A DNA stretch of 42,680 nucleotides from a virus, in IMG/VR virus record IMGVR_UViG_3300005340_000021, positions 1-42,680 of that record. One strand, given 5' to 3'. The notes under the pieces were generated by a model that was given only the letters and a program-made list of their open reading frames with translations, had not been told where the DNA came from and did not search any database. The translations under genes were made by a program, and so were the position numbers. Numbering within the stretch: position 1 is the first letter of the stretch; every line of letters starts with the position of its first letter. Shown in pieces: positions 36,285-42,680 of the stretch.

Positions 36285-38807
36285 CTACCTGCTGGCTTTC
36301 GGCGGTGCGTGGCCAGCCATCTCGGGCATACGGATTTCACTCAAGGGGGCGCCCGGTTGGGCAAAATAATGCTGCCCGGTTTGCTCATAGAGCTTCTGGT
36401 TGAGCCGGTGAAATGCCCGCGAGGCGTCGGGATCCAAGGCACGCTGCAGGGTGTCCCAGCCCAGTCGGTCGACGGCCACGTTGGTCTGCCAGAGCCGGGG
36501 GAACAGGTACTTCTTGCCGAACCGGGTGGCCTCCCGGCCGAGGTTCGTCTTGTCGCCCTCCCACCATTGCGCGGCATTGCCGGTGGTGAGGGTGAGCAGG
36601 TCCACCCCGAGCCCCGCCGTAGGGGAAAGCATCCGGGCGGCATCGTCCATCGTCCTCGTGTTGACCATGGTTTTCACATAGTCCCCGAGCAGGCCCCCGG
36701 CCCCGCCCTGTGCCGCCGCCTTCCCCCAGAAGCCAACCGTGTCCATAGCCTCCAAATCCTTGCCTGTGGCGAGGTTCTTCAACTGGTAGGAGAAAGCCCC
36801 CAGAACCGTCGCCTCTATCGCCAGCGAGGCAATATACCGGCCGCGCGGGGTCGTTCCCGAGGCATCGAACATGGCGTCCACCATGCGCCAGCCCGACTTC
36901 AGCATGGCAGAGGTGGCAAAGCCCTTGTACTGGACCGAGCGCAGGGCCTCGCCCGACCATGTTCCGGCCTTGGTGGTGCCGAGCCACATAGCCCGCGTGG
37001 CTACCGATGCCTCGTTGATGGCAATGCCGCTCTCCGCATCCACCGCCCCCAGCAGCTTCATGGCCGCCGTCCGGGGAGCGCCCGGCATCTGGGCCATCAG
37101 GAGGGGGTTCATAAACAGCCGCTCGCCCTCCATTCCATGGGTCCGCAGCAGGTCCCAGTCCCCTGCGTTGATGCCGTAGCGCTCGAGGAAGCGGCGGTTC
37201 AGGACGGGGAGGTCCGTCCACGAATGTTCCGCGATGTCGGCCATGGTGGCCAGGAACTCGCGCCCCGCCATGGTCCTGATCCGCTGGGTGTGGCTGTCGA
37301 GGCCGGTGCCCTTCATCACGAACTCGGCGGCATGGCCCGCGATCCTGGCCGGTCCCGTCAGGGTGAACTGCTCCCCGGCATGGTCGTGGAGGTAGCCCCG
37401 GTCGGCCTGGATGATGAGCCCCTGCTGACGTGCCTTCCGCACAGACACCTCGGAGCGATTGAAGTAGTCGGCCATCATGCGGGTGGTATCGAGGCCGTTG
37501 AAGGTGGCCATCGACTTCACGAAGGCGAAGTCCGGGGCCGACCCCAGCATGGCATTGGGGAGCTGCACCGCGGTCAGCCACAGGCGCGTCGTCTTGGCTG
37601 CATTGGCGAGCGTCACGTTGGCGGGCGCATTGGCCTCGCCCGATGCGTGGAACCATGTTTTTTCCAGCGCGTGCAATTGCCCCTCGGACAGGTTGCCCTC
37701 GCGCTTGGCCCATTGCATGACGGTATCCACCGTGCGTTGCGCGTCGTTGCCGAAGGTGCGCGCCGTGCCGATGTCGTTGGCGAGGTTGTTGATCTCGCGG
37801 ATCAGGAGTTCGCCAAGGTTCTCGCTGCCGTGGCCATACTTGTCGAGGAAGTGGAAGTAGGAGTCGGCATTGGCCCACTCGATCACGCGCCGCTTGTTGT
37901 AGCGATCGCTCATCGTCTCGCCCTTGCGGACCCCGACCTGTATCGAGGCATCTCCGTTGGTCGTGATGTTCTTGAACATGCCGGGCTTCTTGTCCGTGCC
38001 ACCCAGCATCTCGGCCACCCGCGCATCGTCCTTGCCGGGCTGGAAGTAGACCACCTTGTCCTCGACGCTCCAGTCCCGCAGCTTGTAGGTGCCTGCCTTC
38101 CAGTCGGCCATCATGGAGGACACGAAGTTGTCCTGCCCCATGTCGATGACCTTGCCCGCGTTGAAGTCCTGCGGCGCGTGCTTCTCCAGCCGGTTCACCT
38201 TGACGCCCTGTTCCTCCAGCATGTCGAGCGCGAGGTTCTTCAACTGCCCATAGGCCCCGGCGTGTTCCATCGCACCGGGGGCGGTCGTCTCCTCGCCGAA
38301 GTGGGCCTTCATCATCTCCTTGGGAGCCACCCGGTCCCGTGTCAGGCCGAGGTTCTTGGTCCGCAACTTCTCCAGCAGATCGGAGGCCACGGAGTAGAGC
38401 ATCCCACGCGCCGCCTCGCGCTCACGGGTGATGGAGAGATAGGCCCCCTCGCCCCGCAGGCGCTCGCCGAACAGCGTTTCGAGGCCGCGATAGATGGGGT
38501 TGGTATCGCCCACCACCTTGGCGATCCACGCGGGCAGCTTCACCGTCTTGTGGGACAGCACGCTCTCGATGATGCCATCGGTTTTCATAATCGAGCGGGC
38601 GACATCGACCTTGGATTTGCCGACTTCCGCCATCATCCGCTTGATCGCCTCGCCCGCGAACACAGTGTCATCTCCCACCGGCAGGCCTTTGGCCTCGGCC
38701 TCCTTCTTCGCCTTCTCGAAAGCCTTGGCGAACTTGTCGCGGTGCTTCTCGTCGATCACGCCCTCGACGATGGCTTCGTTCAGGCAGTCGTCATACGGCG
38801 TGGGCAT
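36285..38807 (-). CDS. Large internal virion protein (gp16-like position)
   Basis: The 840-residue protein is mostly helical and lies last of the internal virion genes, as T7 gp16 does. The ATG at 38807 shares its A with the upstream stop; an in-frame start at 38831 is less likely. Near the C-terminus, Trp-Trp-Glu-Gly-Asp-Lys-Thr-Asn-Leu-Gly-Arg and Phe-Pro-Arg-Leu-Trp-Gln-Thr-Asn-Val-Ala-Val-Asp-Arg-Leu are typical of such ejection proteins. No peptidoglycan-cutting domain is seen; that job seems moved to the 983-residue protein. Expected to leave the virion with the DNA. Confidence 0.8.
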   Translation of the reverse strand: MPTPYDDCLNEAIVEGVIDEKHRDKFAKAFEKAKKEAEAKGLPVGDDTVFAGEAIKRMMAEVGKSKVDVARSIMKTDGIIESVLSHKTVKLPAWIAKVVGDTNPIYRGLETLFGERLRGEGAYLSITREREAARGMLYSVASDLLEKLRTKNLGLTRDRVAPKEMMKAHFGEETTAPGAMEHAGAYGQLKNLALDMLEEQGVKVNRLEKHAPQDFNAGKVIDMGQDNFVSSMMADWKAGTYKLRDWSVEDKVVYFQPGKDDARVAEMLGGTDKKPGMFKNITTNGDASIQVGVRKGETMSDRYNKRRVIEWANADSYFHFLDKYGHGSENLGELLIREINNLANDIGTARTFGNDAQRTVDTVMQWAKREGNLSEGQLHALEKTWFHASGEANAPANVTLANAAKTTRLWLTAVQLPNAMLGSAPDFAFVKSMATFNGLDTTRMMADYFNRSEVSVRKARQQGLIIQADRGYLHDHAGEQFTLTGPARIAGHAAEFVMKGTGLDSHTQRIRTMAGREFLATMADIAEHSWTDLPVLNRRFLERYGINAGDWDLLRTHGMEGERLFMNPLLMAQMPGAPRTAAMKLLGAVDAESGIAINEASVATRAMWLGTTKAGTWSGEALRSVQYKGFATSAMLKSGWRMVDAMFDASGTTPRGRYIASLAIEATVLGAFSYQLKNLATGKDLEAMDTVGFWGKAAAQGGAGGLLGDYVKTMVNTRTMDDAARMLSPTAGLGVDLLTLTTGNAAQWWEGDKTNLGREATRFGKKYLFPRLWQTNVAVDRLGWDTLQRALDPDASRAFHRLNQKLYEQTGQHYFAQPGAPLSEIRMPEMAGHAPPKASR

Positions 38808-40108
38808 CAGCCTGCTCCCGGTATGCCGCACCGCTTGGCGATGGCGGCGAGCTTGCGCTCATCAGAACTCAGTTCCTTCATGCGCTCCACGTCGGCGGTG
38901 TGTTCGGGGATCGCCTTGGCCTCGGCAAGCGCCGTCGCGTCCTGCACGAGTTTGGTTTCCTCCGGGGTGGGCCCGATCGTTTCCTCGCCGGGGCGGCCCC
39001 GCGTCTCGATTTCCACAGGCGGCGTCGTCGGAGGCATCTCGTCCGCCATCTTGGCGACTTGCTGGGCCTCGGCCTTCAGTTCCGGGTTGTCGATCACGCT
39101 CTCGGGATTGAGGCGGTTCTCCGGGTCGAGGTGGATGTTCGGCTCCGCAGCAGGATCGCCGCGCAGGACATTGGCCACGTCCTGGTCGACCGCCTTCTCG
39201 AACTCGTGCGCGGGCATCTGCAGCGCGTTCTTGTTGGCATAGAGCGCGTCACCTTCGACGGCGATGGCGGCATCCTTCACGTCGGGCGGTAGCTCGACAC
39301 CCCTCGCCTGTAGCTTGGAGAGGATGCCCTGCATGGTCCGCACGCCAGAGCCCAGCACGAAGCCGCCCGCAGCCGCCAACGCAAGGTCCTGGATCATCTC
39401 GTGGACGGTGGGCTCCGTGCCAATCTCGGAGCGCGAGCGGTACTCGATAGCCATGCCGGGGACAGAAGCCGCCGTGTTGACCGCCGCCTGATAGGCGCCC
39501 TCCTTCAGGATGTTGCCCGTCCACTCGGCAATCGTGGCAGCAGCGGCACGACGGGGAAGGTCGGTCGCCCCCAGGAACACCATCGCGGCGGCCTGATCCG
39601 GCCGGGTCGCAGCACCCACCATGCCCGCACCGAAGGCTGCCAGCCCGTGGCCTGTGCCTTCAAGGTTGCCTGCGCGTTCGCGGGCCGCGTTGCCCGCCGC
39701 CGCCACCGTCTGGTTGATGCTGTCGTAGTTCAGGTAGTCGGCAGGGATGCCCTGCGCGTCGTCGCCGATCATGCCGCGGGCGGCAGACATCTTCTCGCGC
39801 GCCAGCTTCTCGCGCTCGGCCAGATAGAACTCGATGGGCTTGTTCGGATTCTTCCTCTGCTCCGAGAGCGGGACCGAGACATCGAACGGGGACGCCAGCT
39901 TCTCGCCCGTCAATTCCTCGTACTCGGCCGCCCGCTGCTGGAACACCGCCGCCTTGCTCTCGCGGGAGATGTCGTAGCGGTCGGGGGCGACGGCCGCGTT
40001 CCATGCCGCGCCGATGCGCTCGAACGAAGTCGAGGGCAGCAATTGCGGCGGCGGTGTTACCGGCCGCTCGGGCTGGTCAAGCTGGAGCTGTCCGAGGCCC
40101 GCGCTCAT
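38807..40108 (-). CDS. Internal virion protein, middle gene of the core block
   Basis: The 433-residue protein starts at ATG 40108, overlapping the stop of the 983-residue protein (ATGA). A hydrophobic region near residues 160-290 (Ala-Ala-Met-Val-Phe-Leu-Gly and Leu-Ala-Leu-Ala-Ala-Ala-Gly-Gly-Phe-Val-Leu) and a charged, Pro/Glu-rich C-terminal third suggest a membrane-active ejection protein. Position supports an internal core role. No family motif is clear. Confidence 0.7.
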   Translation of the reverse strand: MSAGLGQLQLDQPERPVTPPPQLLPSTSFERIGAAWNAAVAPDRYDISRESKAAVFQQRAAEYEELTGEKLASPFDVSVPLSEQRKNPNKPIEFYLAEREKLAREKMSAARGMIGDDAQGIPADYLNYDSINQTVAAAGNAARERAGNLEGTGHGLAAFGAGMVGAATRPDQAAAMVFLGATDLPRRAAAATIAEWTGNILKEGAYQAAVNTAASVPGMAIEYRSRSEIGTEPTVHEMIQDLALAAAGGFVLGSGVRTMQGILSKLQARGVELPPDVKDAAIAVEGDALYANKNALQMPAHEFEKAVDQDVANVLRGDPAAEPNIHLDPENRLNPESVIDNPELKAEAQQVAKMADEMPPTTPPVEIETRGRPGEETIGPTPEETKLVQDATALAEAKAIPEHTADVERMKELSSDERKLAAIAKRCGIPGAG

Positions 40109-42680
40109 GGCTCGTTCCCGATCACGCGCAGCGGGGCCTGCCGGACATTGATGCCGGGGGAATTGCCGCGCGCATTGAGTTGGCGGATGTCGATGATCCA
40201 CGGCATCCCGTTGGGGCCGGGGATGTCGAACATCGCACCCTTGTTGTCGCCGGGAATCTGGACCTTGTAGAGCCCGTCGCCCACCGTGATCAGGCGGCTC
40301 TCGGTCTTGACCATATCCGCCGTCAGTTGGCGGCCGAGGCGGTCCTTGAACGCTGGCACGTCGGCGTCGGTGATGTTGGCGATGCCGTTGCGGAAGCCGC
40401 GCTCGTTGATCCCGGTGGGCAGCAGCACGTCGCCACGCGCACCATTGAGCCGCTGTCCGTAGACCGCCGTGATCGCCTTCTTCATCGTGGCGTCATCGTA
40501 GACCGACATGTCTCCCTTGCCGAACTTCATGGAGACGTAGAGCGAGACGGCGGCGTCATCCATCATGGCGAGGGTCTGCGGGTCCTGATTGAAGCCGCGC
40601 CTGCTGTCCCCCAGCGCATTGTCGAACGTGGCGCGCACGTCGGTCGCACTCGGGGACACCATGTTCTTCGCTTCCGGCCCGGCCGCCTTCCGCATGTTGG
40701 CTCCCTCCAGAATCTTGTCGCCGAGGGCAAAGACGGAGGGGTCCTTGCTCCGGTAATTCCACGCCGCCACGCCCAGCGAGTTGCCGTACATATCGCCCGC
40801 AACCTGCCGGGCAAAGGGACCGATCATGTTTTCGGGCAGCGCCGTGGCGATCTGCGCCATTGTTCCCTGCTGCTGCTGGAGCTTGGCGGCCTCAAGCCCC
40901 TTCTTGATTATCTCCGGCTCGTGACCCGACAGGGGGCCGAACTTCTGGATGGTCGGCTGCAGCATCGCGCCGGAGTAGAACTTCTCCTGCGCCGCCACCG
41001 CCAACTGACCACGATTGGCGAGGGCCGCCTGGAGAAGCGCGGGGTTGGCCAGCACCTTCTCGTTGAGAGGGGCCATCTGGCCGCCGCTGGTATGGACGAA
41101 CCATGCAAGCGGGTCGGACTTGGCGAGCGCCTGATTGGCCTCCGACATCTGGGCAAAGTATTTCTGGAGCGATAGCGCCCGCCTGCCCTGCTCGCCACCG
41201 TCGTTGGTGGCGGTGTCGATGGCGCGCTTGATCTCGTCCATCGCGGTTGGCGACTGCTTGGCATAATCGTGCGCCTCGCCATAGGCAGCAAAATCCTCCT
41301 CCAGCCGCTTGGCCCGCTCCGGCCGGTTGGCCACGTTGAACTGACGGATGGCGTCCTGATAGGTCTTGGCCACGGCGCGAGGGTCGTCTTTCTGGGCCAT
41401 CGCTGCGCGGGCGATCTTCTCGGCTTCCTCGCCTGCGCGAAGGGCCTCGGCCCTCGCCTTCGTAAGCTCGACGAGATTGGCGCGCATGAAGGTGCCTGCC
41501 TCGCCCGGCATCTTGCGTGCCCACTCGATCTGCTGTGCAGGCGAGAGGGACCAAAAGTTCTTGATCTCCTCCTCGTGATTGGCGAAGTCGCGATAGATGG
41601 CGGCCTTGGACCTGTCGCCCGTCGCCTCCATCCTGTCGGCAAGCCCGGTGAAGGTGCCGGGCACATACGCGCCCTGCTTGCTGGAGATGTTGTTGATGTT
41701 GGTGGCGAACTCGTCCTCGATCACCTTGCGTTCGGCCGTCACGGTGGCGGTCTGGGTGGAGAGGATAGCCGACGCCTTCTGCGCCTGGGCCAAGCGGACA
41801 TCGAGGCTACCCGGCCCGTTCGTCACATGGTCCGCAATCCTGGCAAGCGCCCTCGCCTGATATTGGGCATAGCCATCCCCCGTGGCCGGGCTGCCCTGCC
41901 ACGCCTTGACCTGATCCGTCATCCACGAGGGCCAGTTTTGGCCGACGCTGCCTGACTTCTGATCGCCGCCCCATGCGGTGCGACCGGCGTGGGCGGTGTC
42001 GATATGGATGCTGTCCGTCTGTGGGTAGTAGCCGAAGCCCTTGATGTTCGGGTTGGCCAGCGCCGCGGCGATGATCTGCTGCTTCTGGGCATCGGGCATG
42101 CCCGCCAGCGAGATGTCCATGGCCTTGTCGCTATGGAGGTGGGCCGAGTCCTTGGCCCCTCCTGCCGCAGCGTTCTGCTGCGGCGTCCGGTCGGTCGAGG
42201 TGATGCGGCCCTTCAGGTCGGGGAACTGAGCAAGCAGGGGGGCAACCACACCGGAGATGGAGCCGGGGCCATCTCCTATCAGGACGGCCGCGCCGTTGTT
42301 GATTTCGATGCCCTTCTCGGCCGAGGCCACGGCGGTCTTCAGGTGCGCCTCGTCGCTTGCCGACAGGTGCTTGGAATAGGCCTTGTAGGCAGCAACGCCC
42401 GCGGCAGGGTCGCTTGCCATGGCGGCCTTGATGATGCCGCTGTAGACGCTGGACTGGAACTCGATCTTGGCCTTGGCTCCTACCTCCGGGTTCATCCAGC
42501 CGCCAGCAATGCGCCCGTCGATGGCGTCCATGCCGTTCTGGATCAGGAGGTCGCGCCTGCGTGGGTCGCTGGAGTCGGCGGCATCCTTGCCCCACTGGTC
42601 AAGTTGCTCGACGAGCTTGCCGCGCTGGGCTTGGCTCTCCAGTTGGAAGGAAGTGGTCTGCGTCTCGCGCCTGCGGAGGT
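40105..42680 (-). CDS. Internal virion protein with M15 peptidase domain, main part (start at 476 across the join)
   Basis: This segment holds residues about 126-983 of the protein that starts at 476. An M15-type (VanY/DD-carboxypeptidase-like) domain lies at about 265-365. It shows Thr-Asp-Arg-Thr-Pro-Gln-Gln-Asn (288-295), Gly-Gly-Ala, Ser-Ala-His306-Leu-His-Ser-Asp-Lys-Ala-Met-Asp314 and His351-Ile-Asp, with a Trp soon after. His306 (or His308), Asp314 and His351 are the likely zinc ligands; there is one extra residue between the first His and Asp compared with usual M15. The rest is long helices. It probably cuts peptidoglycan cross-links during DNA entry, taking the place of the lysozyme domain of T7 gp16. 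Confidence 0.85.
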   Translation of the reverse strand, partial: LRRRETQTTSFQLESQAQRGKLVEQLDQWGKDAADSSDPRRRDLLIQNGMDAIDGRIAGGWMNPEVGAKAKIEFQSSVYSGIIKAAMASDPAAGVAAYKAYSKHLSASDEAHLKTAVASAEKGIEINNGAAVLIGDGPGSISGVVAPLLAQFPDLKGRITSTDRTPQQNAAAGGAKDSAHLHSDKAMDISLAGMPDAQKQQIIAAALANPNIKGFGYYPQTDSIHIDTAHAGRTAWGGDQKSGSVGQNWPSWMTDQVKAWQGSPATGDGYAQYQARALARIADHVTNGPGSLDVRLAQAQKASAILSTQTATVTAERKVIEDEFATNINNISSKQGAYVPGTFTGLADRMEATGDRSKAAIYRDFANHEEEIKNFWSLSPAQQIEWARKMPGEAGTFMRANLVELTKARAEALRAGEEAEKIARAAMAQKDDPRAVAKTYQDAIRQFNVANRPERAKRLEEDFAAYGEAHDYAKQSPTAMDEIKRAIDTATNDGGEQGRRALSLQKYFAQMSEANQALAKSDPLAWFVHTSGGQMAPLNEKVLANPALLQAALANRGQLAVAAQEKFYSGAMLQPTIQKFGPLSGHEPEIIKKGLEAAKLQQQQGTMAQIATALPENMIGPFARQVAGDMYGNSLGVAAWNYRSKDPSVFALGDKILEGANMRKAAGPEAKNMVSPSATDVRATFDNALGDSRRGFNQDPQTLAMMDDAAVSLYVSMKFGKGDMSVYDDATMKKAITAVYGQRLNGARGDVLLPTGINERGFRNGIANITDADVPAFKDRLGRQLTADMVKTESRLITVGDGLYKVQIPGDNKGAMFDIPGPNGMPWIIDIRQLNARGNSPGINVRQAPLRVIGNEP
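42581..42680. repeat. Right copy of the 100-bp terminal direct repeat
   Basis: It is identical to bases 1-100. Removing one copy gives a circle of 42,580 bp and an intact 983-codon gene. Confidence 0.95.

Noticed and set aside
34794-39242. A plus-strand open frame of nearly 1500 codons opposite the fibre and internal virion genes
   Set aside because: It lies antisense to well-supported virion genes, its translation is Arg/Gly/His-rich with no domain, and such frames are common opposite high-GC coding sequence.
1-42680. Possible CRISPR array, tRNA genes, insertion sequences or integrase
   Set aside because: I saw no regular repeat-spacer pattern, tRNA-like TPsiC arm or acceptor pairing, transposase motif or recombinase catalytic set. 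The only repeats are short leader elements, operators and the end overlap.

Overview
The window is a complete or nearly complete genome of a tailed podovirus-type phage. The first 100 bases are repeated exactly as the last 100 bases (1-100 = 42581-42680), and a 983-codon gene reads in frame across that join. The sequence is therefore best read as a circular assembly of about 42,580 bp. High GC, T7-like virion proteins, GTG/TTG starts and protein types common in alphaproteobacterial phages suggest an alphaproteobacterial host, perhaps a sphingomonad. The host is an inference; no host gene is present. I see no integrase, RNA polymerase, DNA polymerase, helicase, primase, tRNA or CRISPR array.

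Most of the genome (19302 down to 1, across the join, then 42680 down to 33055) is one long minus-strand late region. It runs: large terminase, a receptor-binding block (zinc-ribbon protein, two small virion-type proteins, a glycine-rich fibre, a 1240-residue tailspike), small accessory proteins (GNAT, cupin), portal, Bbp19-like protein, scaffold, major capsid protein, a hairpin terminator, two tail tubular proteins, internal virion proteins (one with an M15 peptidase domain), a T7 gp17-type fibre with a glycine-rich tip, and a lysis cassette of overlapping small membrane genes, an SLT-like endolysin and a lipoprotein. Inside this region a plus-strand pair interrupts the direction: an HldD-like ADP-heptose epimerase and a membrane protein with a glycine-rich tail.

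The early and accessory regions lie between 20.6 and 33.1 kb. A minus-strand group upstream of terL carries a ribbon-helix-helix regulator with phased operators, a Tat-signal protein, small proteins and a TPR-glycosyltransferase 9 protein. A divergent region near 22.8-23.0 kb drives a possible small terminase leftward and five small genes rightward, which end at a strong terminator near 24.6 kb. A second divergent region at 29.73-29.81 kb drives a leftward DNA-metabolism operon (PD-(D/E)XK exonuclease, possible ssDNA-binding protein, HNH, Lar-like protein, a GT-A-like glycosyltransferase) and a rightward operon (HTH protein, DnaA-domain-IV protein, VRR-NUC nuclease, replisome-organiser-like protein, HNH, lipoprotein). 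The rightward operon ends tail to tail with the lysis cassette, the two stop codons sharing one CTAG.

Taken together, the phage seems to hand replication to the host machinery through DNA-binding initiator-like proteins and to encode its own nucleases, packaging, virion and lysis functions. It also carries three sugar-related genes (epimerase, GT9, GT-A) that could remodel host lipopolysaccharide, for example to block superinfection.
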